Positions 10,575-18,438 of a stretch of DNA of 64,000 nt are shown one piece after another (positions within the stretch are counted from its first letter, which is position 1; each line of letters starts with the position of its first letter). The notes under the pieces are model-generated. The model searched no databases. It was not told the origin of the DNA and worked only from the letters and a program-made list of their open reading frames with translations. The stretch covers positions 62,001-126,000 of the forward strand of contig NZ_NCST01000019.1 of assembly GCF_002088975.1 (NCBI RefSeq). Direction: 5' to 3'. The position numbers and the translations under genes are program-made. The DNA is from Henriciella aquimarina (lineage in GTDB: Bacteria > Pseudomonadota > Alphaproteobacteria > Caulobacterales > Hyphomonadaceae).

Positions 10575-11609
10575 ATGCAGCACGAGAGAGGATCCGAAGT
10601 CGGGCAATGGTGGTGGGATCCGGACTCACGGCGTCTCAGGATCGAACCCGACCGGCAGGCATCCCTGGATGAAATTGGTGGGGTCTGGACGCTCGACTCA
10701 CTGGGCGTGGTGCTCGATGGGCTGAGCCGGAGCCGTTTGGCCCGCATGTTCGACATGGCTCACGCGCCGAACCAGGAGGTGGCTTGTGCCCTGGGCCTGT
10801 CCACGGGCAGGGCCGTACGCCTGGTTGGCGCTTTCGGGCAGAACGGCAGAGCGTCCGGACGCCTGTTCCGGGCACCGGGACCAGAGTTGTCGCAACAGGC
10901 CGGTCCGGGACCGGATCTGGACGCGGTCTTCCAGCCGATCGTATCGCTCGTGACCGGACATGTGGCCGGCTTCGAGGCGCTTGCCCGCTGGGACGGGGAA
11001 TCCCCGGAAGACCACTCCGGCGACCCGTCCATGGATGAAGGCGCGCTGGCTCAGAACATGCTGATCCGGGCGAGCGAAGCGCTCGCGACCTGGTGCCGGG
11101 CGCGGCCAGAGCGCTCCATTTTCGTCAATGTCAATCTGACGGGCCGCGACCTTGCGAGCGATGACTTGCCCAATCTCGTCGAGGCGCTGATCTCCAGCCA
11201 TGGCTTCGAGCCGGGCCAGCTGCGCATCGAACTCACTGAACAGGCCGCCCTGCGCGATGCCGGCGAGGCTATCCGGGTCGCCCGCGCGCTGAAAGAGGTC
11301 GGGGCAGGCGTTGTGCTCGACGATTTCGGCTCCGGCCACTCTTCCTTTTCCTGGCTCGCCGCGCTTCCGGCTGACGGGTTGAAGATCGACCCGGAGCTTA
11401 CGCGTCAGATCGAGGAGCGGAAGGTGAGAGTGATCCTCGAGACTGTAACGCTGCTCGCCTCACGGCTTGGCATGTCGGCCACCGCTGAGGGAATTGAGGA
11501 CCTCAAGCAGATCAGCCTGTTGCGGAGTCTCGGCTTTCATTATGCGCAGGGCTTTGCGTTCTCGCACCCGGTCAGCGCGGCCCAGGCGCTCAATCTGCTC
11601 GATCCTTAG
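10575..11609 (+). CDS. EAL-domain cyclic-di-GMP phosphodiesterase
   Basis: 344 aa. The N-terminal ~110 residues show no domain I recognise. Residues ~115-340 form an EAL domain with the catalytic and metal-binding signatures intact: E134-A-L, N-V-N-L, E-L-T-E, D-D-F-G-S-G-H-S-S, L-K-I-D, the loop glutamate in T-A-E-G-I-E and a final A-Q-G-F. An active phosphodiesterase is therefore expected. There is no GGDEF, HAMP or membrane segment, so it is cytosolic. It lies 41 bp after thrC and 7 bp from the convergent yqgE. Confidence 0.9.
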   Translation: MQHERGSEVGQWWWDPDSRRLRIEPDRQASLDEIGGVWTLDSLGVVLDGLSRSRLARMFDMAHAPNQEVACALGLSTGRAVRLVGAFGQNGRASGRLFRAPGPELSQQAGPGPDLDAVFQPIVSLVTGHVAGFEALARWDGESPEDHSGDPSMDEGALAQNMLIRASEALATWCRARPERSIFVNVNLTGRDLASDDLPNLVEALISSHGFEPGQLRIELTEQAALRDAGEAIRVARALKEVGAGVVLDDFGSGHSSFSWLAALPADGLKIDPELTRQIEERKVRVILETVTLLASRLGMSATAEGIEDLKQISLLRSLGFHYAQGFAFSHPVSAAQALNLLDP

Positions 11610-11616
11610 GAGCCGG

Positions 11617-12177
11617 TCAGGCGTTGCCGCCGCCGGAATGAAGCCTCGCGGCATCGATGCCGAGCAGGTCCAGCGCGCGCGACCACTTGCTGTCATGTTC
11701 GCCGCCATAGACCAAGTCCGGGATCGCTTCGCCCACCAGCCAGGTGTTTTCCGCGATTTCGGTCTCGAGCTGTCCGGCGCCCCACCCGGAATAGCCGAGC
11801 GCCATGATTGATTCGCGCGGCGCTTCGCCGGAGGCGATGGCCTGCAGGATGTCGCGTGTGGCCGTCAGGCAGCAGTCATGGCTGACATCCATTGTCGCGC
11901 CGTCGGAATGAAAGTCGCCTGTGTGAACGACGAAACCGCGGTCAGTGCCCACCGGCCCGCCGCTCAGGACGGCATTGTCGGGAACGCGGATATCCTGCTC
12001 GATTCCGAGCTGCGTCAACAGTTGCGGCAGGGTGAGATCCTCGATCGGCTTGTTGAGCGCGATCCCCATCGCATAGTCCGGCTCATGCGCACAGATCAGG
12101 ACGAGGGACCGCGCAAAACGCGAGTCCCCGATGCCTGGCATGGCGATCAAGAGTTTTCCGGTCAGATCCTCAAGCAT
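11617..12177 (-). CDS. yqgE: UPF0301/AlgH family protein YqgE
   Basis: 186 aa. The conserved start L-x-G-K-L-L-I-A-M-P-G-I, the G-I-A-L-N-K-P segment, S-G-G-P-V, and G-Y-S-G-W-G-A-G-Q-L-E identify the family. Its biochemical function is uncertain; AlgH was linked to alginate regulation in Pseudomonas. ATG at 12177. It is divergent from the peroxiredoxin gene, with 116 bp between. Confidence 0.94.
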   Translation of the reverse strand: MLEDLTGKLLIAMPGIGDSRFARSLVLICAHEPDYAMGIALNKPIEDLTLPQLLTQLGIEQDIRVPDNAVLSGGPVGTDRGFVVHTGDFHSDGATMDVSHDCCLTATRDILQAIASGEAPRESIMALGYSGWGAGQLETEIAENTWLVGEAIPDLVYGGEHDSKWSRALDLLGIDAARLHSGGGNA

Positions 12178-12293
12178 GGGGCCGATGCCTTTCTTTCCAC
12201 GTTAGGCTGACTCACGCGCTTGAGGTTGGCAAGCGCTGATTGATCATTGCCCGGGGCATCCCTAAGTAGCTGTGACGCTCAAGGGAGAATTCA

Positions 12294-12776
12294 ATGACAA
12301 TCGAAGTTGGAAACAAGCTGCCGGACGCTGTCTTCATGGAAATGACCGACAACGGGCCCGAGCCGCGCAAGACCGATGATATCTTTGCCGGCAAGACGGT
12401 GGCCCTGTTTGCCGTGCCGGGCGCGTTCACGCCGACCTGTTCGGCCAAGCACCTGCCGGGTTTTGTCGAAAAAGCCGACGCCCTGCATGACAAGGGCGTC
12501 GACGATATTGTCTGCACCTCGGTGAATGACGTCTTTGTGATGAATGCCTGGGGCGAGTCCAGCCATGCCGATGGCAAGGTCCGCATGCTGGCTGACGGCA
12601 ATGGCGCGTTTGCCAAGGCTTGCGGGCTTGAAATGGATGCCAGCGGTTTCGGCATGGGTGAGCGGTCGAAGCGCTATTCCATGCTGGTGAAGGATGGTGT
12701 CGTCGAAAAGCTCAATGTCGAGGACGGCGGCGAGTACAAGGTTTCCAGCGCAGATTATCTTCTCGGCGAGATTTAA
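12294..12776 (+). CDS. Peroxiredoxin, Prx5 type
   Basis: 160 aa. Thiol peroxidase that reduces H2O2 or organic peroxides. The peroxidatic Cys49 lies in V-P-G-A-F-T-P-T-C-S, and the Prx5-like K-H-L-P-G-F follows. D-D-I-V-C-T-S-V-N-D and M-N-A-W-G are also typical. A second Cys (in K-A-C-G-L) may serve as resolving or structural residue. AGGGAG precedes the ATG. It is monocistronic by context: a strong terminator follows 29 bp after the stop. Confidence 0.95.
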   Translation: MTIEVGNKLPDAVFMEMTDNGPEPRKTDDIFAGKTVALFAVPGAFTPTCSAKHLPGFVEKADALHDKGVDDIVCTSVNDVFVMNAWGESSHADGKVRMLADGNGAFAKACGLEMDASGFGMGERSKRYSMLVKDGVVEKLNVEDGGEYKVSSADYLLGEI

Positions 12777-12805
12777 AGCTCCCGGAATCAATCGAACCGC
12801 TCTAG

Positions 12806-12841
12806 AACGGCGTATACCGACATTGGTATACGCCGTTTTTG
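12806..12841 (+). terminator. Rho-independent terminator after the peroxiredoxin gene
   Basis: Perfect 13-bp inverted repeat (12806-12818 with 12825-12837), 6-nt loop, followed by a T-run. It begins 29 bp after the peroxiredoxin stop and would insulate the downstream SPFH gene. Confidence 0.93.
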
Positions 12842-12911
12842 TATCGCGTTTTTATTGAAAAACGGAAAATTCGTACCGATGTAGCTTACAGGTCATCAGG
12901 AGGGAACCTGT

Positions 12912-13871
12912 ATGGAGCCATCATTTGTCGTCGCCATTATCGTGGCGGTTGCGGGACTTGTTCTCATCACGTCCGCCGTAAAGGTCGTCCCACAGGGCTA
13001 CAATTTCACGGTCGAGAATTTCGGCCGATATACCAAGACCTTGTCGCCCGGACTTCACTTTATCGTGCCATTCTATCAGCGCATCGGGCGCAAGATGAAC
13101 ATGATGGAGAGCGTGCTCGACATCCCGACCCAGGAGGTCATCACCAAGGACAATGCCATGGTGTCCTGCGACGCAGTCGTGTTCATCCAGGTGATCGATC
13201 CGGTCTCGGCGGCCTATGAGGTCAACAATCTCCAGAACGCAATCCAGAACCTGTCGCTGACCAATATCCGGACCGTGGTCGGCTCGATGGATCTCGACGA
13301 GGTCCTCTCCAATCGCGATGAGATCAATGCGCGGCTTCTCTCGGTCGTCGATGCCGCGACCAATCCATGGGGCGTGAAGGTCACCCGCATCGAGATCGCA
13401 GACCTCACACCGCCGGCAGACATTACAGAAGCCATGGCCCGGCAGATGAAGGCCGAGCGGCTGAAACGGGCCGAAATCCTGACGGCCGAAGGCGACAAGC
13501 AGTCGGCCATCCTCAAGGCGGAAGGCCAGAAACAGTCGCAGATCCTTGAAGCCGAAGGCCGCCGCGAAGCCGCCTTCCGCGACGCCGAAGCGCGCGAACG
13601 CGAGGCCGAGGCCGAAGCCAAGGCGACGGCCATGGTGTCGGAAGCCATCGCCAAGGGTGACGTCAACGCGATCAATTATTTCCTTGGCCAGCAATATGTT
13701 ATGGCGTTTGAGAAATTGGCGACCGCGCAGAACCAGAAGACCGTCATCATTCCGGCCGAGTTCAGCTCCATTCTCGGGACCATCGAGGGCATCCGTGGTC
13801 TGGCCGAGACCGCCGCCGGCAACCGTTCGGCAGGCGGCGCCGTGCCGCCGACCCGCCGCAGGGAGGACTAG
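12912..13871 (+). CDS. SPFH/band-7 membrane protein (QmcA/stomatin-like)
   Basis: 319 aa. An N-terminal membrane segment (about 5-22) leads into V-V-P-Q-G-Y and a full SPFH domain (about 25-190), then a long Ala/Glu/Lys-rich coiled coil with repeats of the A-E-G-x-K/R-Q-S-x-I-L type (about 190-245). This family forms membrane-microdomain oligomers. The gene is followed 2 bp later by its usual partner nfeD. Its start is in a fresh transcription unit behind the peroxiredoxin terminator. Confidence 0.95.
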   Translation: MEPSFVVAIIVAVAGLVLITSAVKVVPQGYNFTVENFGRYTKTLSPGLHFIVPFYQRIGRKMNMMESVLDIPTQEVITKDNAMVSCDAVVFIQVIDPVSAAYEVNNLQNAIQNLSLTNIRTVVGSMDLDEVLSNRDEINARLLSVVDAATNPWGVKVTRIEIADLTPPADITEAMARQMKAERLKRAEILTAEGDKQSAILKAEGQKQSQILEAEGRREAAFRDAEAREREAEAEAKATAMVSEAIAKGDVNAINYFLGQQYVMAFEKLATAQNQKTVIIPAEFSSILGTIEGIRGLAETAAGNRSAGGAVPPTRRRED

Positions 13872-13873
13872 CC

Positions 13874-14347
13874 ATGGAAGGCATAAGCGCACTGGTCTGG
13901 CCGCTCACCGCCTGGCACTGGCTGGCGCTTGGGTTGATCCTCTTGTCCATCGAAATGGCGGTCGGCACGTTTGACTTGCTCTGGATCGCCATTGCCGCCG
14001 GCATTACAGCAATTTTCGCGGCCATCGCGCCGGCCGGGCTTAGCGATTGGCAAGGCCAGCTCATCTTCTTCGCTGTCGCAGCAGTCGGCCTGTTTGTGCT
14101 TGGGCGGACCGTCTTTGCGGGCATGCGCCAGATGGTGGGCGATCATCCGACCCTCAACCGGCGCATGGACCGCACCATTGGCCAGCGTGGGGTCACGGTC
14201 GGCGCCTTTGCGAGCGGCATGGGCCGGGTGAAGCTTGGCGATACGGAGTGGTCGGCCGAGACGGTCGACGGCTCGAACCCACGGGACGGCACCGCCATCA
14301 TTGTGGCGGAAACGGCTGGAAACGTCCTGAGGATAAAGCCGGCCTAG
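13874..14347 (+). CDS. NfeD family membrane protein
   Basis: 157 aa short-form NfeD. It has three membrane helices in the N-terminal half (about 15-35, 38-58, 62-80) and a C-terminal OB-fold domain (about 95-155) with the conserved G-x-R-G-x-x-x-x-F/A-x-S-G-x-G-R-V-K-x-G-D-x-E-W-S-A pattern. NfeD proteins work with adjacent SPFH proteins in membrane-quality functions. It starts 2 bp after the SPFH stop. The TAG stop is part of a short repeat described separately. Confidence 0.93.
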   Translation: MEGISALVWPLTAWHWLALGLILLSIEMAVGTFDLLWIAIAAGITAIFAAIAPAGLSDWQGQLIFFAVAAVGLFVLGRTVFAGMRQMVGDHPTLNRRMDRTIGQRGVTVGAFASGMGRVKLGDTEWSAETVDGSNPRDGTAIIVAETAGNVLRIKPA

Positions 14348-14410
14348 AGGGTGCACTCCACGGTACACCTGGAGAGTGCAGTAGAGGGTACACCAATCGG
14401 TGCACCTCAA
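14345..14410. repeat. Two degenerate tandem copies of a ~30-bp element between nfeD and xseA
   Basis: Copies start at 14345 and 14382 (period 37 bp), each beginning TAGAGGGT and containing two GGTRCAC cores. The G/A variants are swapped between copies: GTGCAC then GTACAC in copy 1, GTACAC then GTGCAC in copy 2. Inverted relations inside (TGCACTCC with GGAGAGTGCA; GAGGGTACACC with GGTGCACCTC) could fold into two hairpins between the convergent genes. The first copy includes the nfeD stop codon. Confidence 0.6.
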
Positions 14411-14411
14411 C

Positions 14412-15848
14412 TCAGAAAAGTGAGCCTTGCCCTTTCGGCGGATCGGCCGGTTTGGGAGCGGGCTTGGCCGGTTTCGGTTTCTGACTGGCGCCTGGCGTAG
14501 AGGACGGCTTGTCCTTTCCCGTCACCTCGGCACCGAGCGTACCATCGGCGAGCGAGATCGAAACCGTGTCACCCGCTTCGGCCTTCGAGGCGCTTTTCAG
14601 CACATTGCCGGCCTCGTCCTTCACAATGGCAAAGCCACGGTCGAGAGTCGCCTGATAGGAGAGGGTATCGAGGAGCTTCGCCTGTGCCGCGAGCGCCGTG
14701 CGCCGGTCGGCGATGATGCGCCTGAGGGCCGGTTTGGCGCGCACGGCGGTTTCGCCAAGGCGCTGGCGCCAGCGTCTGGCATCCATTTGCAGTGGTTCGG
14801 GCCGAAGCCGCGCCTCGGTTCGTGTAAGCTCGATCCGCTTGGACTTGATGGCGCTTGAGAGGCCCGAGCGCAGATGCGCCTCGAGATAATCGACCGTTTG
14901 CCGCTTCTGCGCGATCAGGGTTTCGAGCTTGGGAAGCCGCGCCGCGCGCAGCCGGTCGCGGTCATGGCGCACCATGCGCGAGAGGCCATGTGTGAGGCTT
15001 TGCCCCAGTTCGCCCAGCGCGATCATTAGGTCCTGACGGACCGGCACGGCAATCTCGGCGGCCCCGGTCGGCGTTGGGGCGCGGGCGTCAGAGACATAGT
15101 CGATCAGCGTCGTATCGGTTTCGTGCCCGACCGCCGAGATAAGCGGGATCTCGCTCTCGAAGGCGGCGCGGACCACGTTCTCTTCATTGAAGGGCCAGAG
15201 ATCCTCAATGGAGCCGCCGCCGCGACCGACAATCAGGACGTCCGGGCGATCCTCACCGGTCATGGCGTTGAAGCCGCGAATGCCGGCTTCGATCTGGGCG
15301 GCCGCGGTATCGCCCTGGACAAGCGCCGGCCAGAGGATGACGCGGACCGGGAAGCGCTCCCGGATGCGGTGAAGGATGTCGCGGATGACAGCCCCAGTCG
15401 GGCTGGTGACGACGCCGACCGTGTGTGGCAGGTAGGGCAGGGTCTTCTTGTGGGCCTCGTCGAACAGGCCTTCGGCGGCGAACTTCTTCTTGCGCTCTTC
15501 AAGCAGTGCCATCAGCGCGCCGGCGCCCGCCGGGCGCATGAAGTCCGCGATCAGCTGATAGTTCGAGCGGCCGGGGTAGATGGAGAGCTTGCCTTCTGCG
15601 ACCACTTCGAGGCCTTCTTCCGGCTTGAAGGGCAGGCGGTTCACCGAGCCTTTCCACATCACCGTATTCAGAACGGCCTTTTCGTCCTTGATGTCGGCAT
15701 ACATGTGCCCGGACCGCGCAATCGTGACACGGCCGAGTTCACCGCGCACGCGGACATGGTCATAGGCGGTCTCGACCGTGCGCTTCAGGTTCGAGGCAAG
15801 CTCGGAAACCGTGAATTCGGTGACGTTTGAAGGCGCTTCTTCCGACAA
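14412..15848 (-). CDS. xseA: Exodeoxyribonuclease VII large subunit
   Basis: 478 aa. Single-strand-specific exonuclease subunit. An OB-fold lies at about residues 10-105, then the catalytic domain with S-P-T-G-A-V-I-R-D, the G-R-G-G-G-S-x-E-D-L-W motif and G-H-E-T-D-T-T-L-x-D-Y-x-x-D-x-R-A-P-T-P-T. A coiled-coil region and a Lys/Pro-rich tail (about 445-475) follow. It starts with TTG at 15848, three bases after the upstream gene's TAA, with GAGGG nine nt upstream, so it appears translationally coupled. xseB is not in the window. Confidence 0.94.
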   Translation of the reverse strand: MSEEAPSNVTEFTVSELASNLKRTVETAYDHVRVRGELGRVTIARSGHMYADIKDEKAVLNTVMWKGSVNRLPFKPEEGLEVVAEGKLSIYPGRSNYQLIADFMRPAGAGALMALLEERKKKFAAEGLFDEAHKKTLPYLPHTVGVVTSPTGAVIRDILHRIRERFPVRVILWPALVQGDTAAAQIEAGIRGFNAMTGEDRPDVLIVGRGGGSIEDLWPFNEENVVRAAFESEIPLISAVGHETDTTLIDYVSDARAPTPTGAAEIAVPVRQDLMIALGELGQSLTHGLSRMVRHDRDRLRAARLPKLETLIAQKRQTVDYLEAHLRSGLSSAIKSKRIELTRTEARLRPEPLQMDARRWRQRLGETAVRAKPALRRIIADRRTALAAQAKLLDTLSYQATLDRGFAIVKDEAGNVLKSASKAEAGDTVSISLADGTLGAEVTGKDKPSSTPGASQKPKPAKPAPKPADPPKGQGSLF

Positions 15849-15851
15849 GGC

Positions 15852-16310
15852 TTATCCCTCGTCTCCGCTGTCATCGGCAGCATCCTGAGAGGCTTCTGCC
15901 GCGACGCGGGCTTTGAGGTCGCCGGAGATGCGCGTCATCATGAAGGTGCCGGTCCAGTCGGACGGGTCGTCGAAGAACCAGACACCGCTGACCAGACAGC
16001 AATCGGCATCGGTGTCGCCATGATAGCGCAGGAGCAGCGTGTCCCCGCTGTCTTCATCGAGCGCGATCTTGGTGAAGCGCACATCCAGCCCATGGCGGAA
16101 GCCGTGAATGTCGGCTTCATATTCGGAGTCCAGCATCTCGCCGCTGAGATCCTCTTCCAGGATCGAGCCGCGGATTTCACCATCCTCTTCCCTGATCCAG
16201 GCGGTGAACATGACCGCCTCGTCTGTCAGGTCATAGGCATAATAGCCGGTCCACAATCCACTCAGGTCCGAGAAGGTGTGGCGTCTGTCATTTCTGTTCG
16301 CCATGAACAT
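15852..16310 (-). CDS. Conserved hypothetical acidic protein, 152 aa
   Basis: I do not recognise the family. The sequence shows a beta-rich core: W-T-G-Y-Y-A-Y near residue 20, F-T-A-W-I-R-E-E-D-G-E-I-R-G-S-I, L-L-L-R-Y-H-G-D and W-F-F-D-D-P-S-D-W-T-G-T-F. It resembles a small lipocalin-like or avidin-like barrel, which is only an impression. The C-terminal ~20 residues are acidic and Ala-rich. The start at 16310 (GAGAGG upstream) or ATG 16304 is preferred to one further upstream. It is cotranscribed with xseA, 3 bp apart. Confidence 0.75.
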   Translation of the reverse strand: MFMANRNDRRHTFSDLSGLWTGYYAYDLTDEAVMFTAWIREEDGEIRGSILEEDLSGEMLDSEYEADIHGFRHGLDVRFTKIALDEDSGDTLLLRYHGDTDADCCLVSGVWFFDDPSDWTGTFMMTRISGDLKARVAAEASQDAADDSGDEG

Positions 16311-16463
16311 ACCTTGCCTCTCTGATGACGGTATCTTCAAGGGGTTTTGCAGGGCCTGTCCACCGCCGCCCACAGGACATCGTCTTAAATTGATGTCATC
16401 GGGGCGGCGTGACGTTCATTTCGGGGCTTGATTGGCGGCGTGGCCAAGTCCATCACCCGCAAC

Positions 16464-17753
16464 ATGAAAATTCTCATCCTTGGCTCAGGCGGGCGCGAAC
16501 ACGCCCTGGCCTGGAAGATTGCGCAGTCACCGCTGGTCGACGAGGTCTATTCCGCGCCGGGCAATCCCGGCATGGACAAGCTCGGCCCCTGCTTCGACCT
16601 CGACATCACGGACCTGAAAGCGGTTCAGGAGCTGGCGCTGCAGCTGCATCCGGACCTGATCATCATTGGGCCGGAAGCGCCGCTTGCAGCAGGCGCGTCC
16701 GATGCGTTGCGTGCGCGCGGGTTCGACGTCTTCGGGCCGAGCCAGCAGGCGGCCCAGCTCGAAAGCTCCAAGGGCTTCGCCAAGGACCTGATGCAGAAAT
16801 ATGGCGTGCCGACAGCCGCTTATGGCCGCTTCAGCGACCTCACCGAAGCGCTGGACTTCCTGGAGACGATGGAGGCGCCCTATGTGATCAAGGCCGACGG
16901 GCTGGCTGCCGGCAAGGGGGTCGTCATCGCCGAGACGCTGGAAGACGCCGAGAATACGGTCGAGGAAATGATGACCGGCAAGTTCGGGGACGCGTCTGCC
17001 GAAATCGTCATTGAGGAGTTCATGGAAGGCGAAGAGGCCTCCATCTTCGTCATGACCGATGGCGAGGGCGCGATCTATCTGCCCGTCGCGCAGGACCACA
17101 AGCGGGTCGGCGATGGCGATACCGGCCCGAATACGGGCGGCATGGGCGCCTATGCGCCGGCCTCGGTGGTCAATGCGCGCACCCTGGAACTGGTCCAGAC
17201 GACGATTGTCGAGCCGATGCTGTCGGGCATGGCCGAGGACGAGATGCCGTATCAGGGCGTGCTCTATGTCGGCATCATGGTGACCGAGGCTGGGCCGAAA
17301 GTGGTCGAGTTCAATGCGCGGTTCGGGGACCCGGAATGCCAGGTGCTGATGGCGGGGCTGCCCGGCGATATCGTCCCGGCGCTGCTGGTCTGTGCGACAG
17401 GCGGGCTGACGACGGCGCATTCGGAGCTGTGCGACATGATGGGGCTCAGCGACTTCCGGCCAAGCGCGGTCGTCGTGATGGCGGCCAATGGCTATCCGGG
17501 GACTGCCGAGAAGGGCACCGTCATCAGAGGGCTCGAGATTGCCGAAGCGATCGAGGGCGTGATGGTCTTCCAGGCCGGGACCGATGTGAACGAGAAGAAC
17601 GAGCTGATCGCCGCCGGCGGACGTGTCCTCGGGGTCACCGCGACCGGTAACGATCTCAAGGCCGCCATCGCCAATGCCTATAAAGGCGTCGCTGCGATCG
17701 ATTGGCCCGGCGGGTTCTACCGCAAGGATATCGGCCACCGTATTCTTAAATAA
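16464..17753 (+). CDS. purD: Phosphoribosylamine--glycine ligase
   Basis: 429 aa. Purine pathway enzyme making GAR from phosphoribosylamine, glycine and ATP. The start M-K-I-L-I-L-G-S-G-G-R-E-H-A-L is the family signature, so ATG 16464 is chosen over an upstream in-frame start at 16428. The ATP-grasp region contains K-A-D-G-L-A-A-G-K-G-V and Q-D-H-K-R, and N-T-G-G-M-G-A-Y and E-F-N-A-R-F-G-D-P-E-C-Q are intact. It is divergent from the 15852-16310 gene. Confidence 0.97.
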   Translation: MKILILGSGGREHALAWKIAQSPLVDEVYSAPGNPGMDKLGPCFDLDITDLKAVQELALQLHPDLIIIGPEAPLAAGASDALRARGFDVFGPSQQAAQLESSKGFAKDLMQKYGVPTAAYGRFSDLTEALDFLETMEAPYVIKADGLAAGKGVVIAETLEDAENTVEEMMTGKFGDASAEIVIEEFMEGEEASIFVMTDGEGAIYLPVAQDHKRVGDGDTGPNTGGMGAYAPASVVNARTLELVQTTIVEPMLSGMAEDEMPYQGVLYVGIMVTEAGPKVVEFNARFGDPECQVLMAGLPGDIVPALLVCATGGLTTAHSELCDMMGLSDFRPSAVVVMAANGYPGTAEKGTVIRGLEIAEAIEGVMVFQAGTDVNEKNELIAAGGRVLGVTATGNDLKAAIANAYKGVAAIDWPGGFYRKDIGHRILK

Positions 17754-17834
17754 CCGTCAGAATAGCGCTTCCCGGCAACAATTGGGGCGCGAGCATTGTT
17801 GTTCTCCATGCGATTGGCGCAATGGAGACAAGAA

Positions 17835-18272
17835 ATGTCAAATCCCAATGCCGACGTCCTCAATGACGTCACCAAGACCCTGATCGATAGCCAGAAAGGC
17901 TATCAGAAGGTCTGCGATCTTTCCGATGAAAGCTATGCGCTTCGCGGGAAGTTTCAGTCGCTCGCCGCCGAACGGGAAGAGCTTATACATGCCTTTCAAG
18001 CTCGTATACGCGATTATGGCGAAGAGCCTGTTAGCTCGGGCGGTGCCGGCGGAGCCCTCCACCGGGCCTGGACCGACTTCACTTCGCTCTTCGAAAGCGA
18101 CGAGAAGGCAGCGCTTGATGCGGTTGATGATGGCGAAGATTATCTCGCCAACAAGATCGAGGCGAAGCTCAAGGAAGAGGGGCTCGACGCCGCCACGCGC
18201 GATCTCCTCCAGCGGGCCAGGGCCTCGGCGCGGTATGGCGAGAAATTCGCCGACGAACTTACCGACCACTAG
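17835..18272 (+). CDS. PA2169/DUF2383-like four-helix-bundle protein
   Basis: 145 aa. It is all-helical, with N-terminal V-L-N-D-V-T-K-T-L-I-D-S-Q-K-G-Y and later D-D-G-E-D-Y-L, matching the DUF2383 ferritin-like family (often stress-related, metal binding unproven). ATG 17835 with GGAGA 7 nt upstream is preferred over an in-frame start at 17796. It is a single gene ended by the terminator at 18302. Short arms CAACAAT/ATTGTTG lie just upstream (17776-17801). Confidence 0.85.
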   Translation: MSNPNADVLNDVTKTLIDSQKGYQKVCDLSDESYALRGKFQSLAAEREELIHAFQARIRDYGEEPVSSGGAGGALHRAWTDFTSLFESDEKAALDAVDDGEDYLANKIEAKLKEEGLDAATRDLLQRARASARYGEKFADELTDH

Positions 18273-18301
18273 AGACTGACTTTAAACCCGTTCCGGTGAC
18301 G

Positions 18302-18336
18302 ATGGGGCAGGCCGCAAGGCCTGCTCCATTCATTTT
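18302..18336 (+). terminator. Rho-independent terminator after the DUF2383 gene
   Basis: 12-bp stem (18302-18313 with 18318-18329, one G-T pair) closed by a GCAA tetraloop, followed by TCATTTT. It starts 29 bp after the stop codon. Confidence 0.88.
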
Positions 18337-18438
18337 GGCCCAGCCATCTTTATGATCGCACTTTGACCCTGCGATATGCTTTGTCACCAAGACCGATGAC
18401 GCTAGGGTGCCGGCCAAGAGACAACAGGGAGTAGAGCC

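Noticed and set aside
17776-17801. CAACAAT/ATTGTTG pair as purD terminator
   Set aside because: AT-rich 7-bp stem with a 12-nt loop and no T-run. It lies 34 bp before the next gene and is more likely chance or a promoter element.
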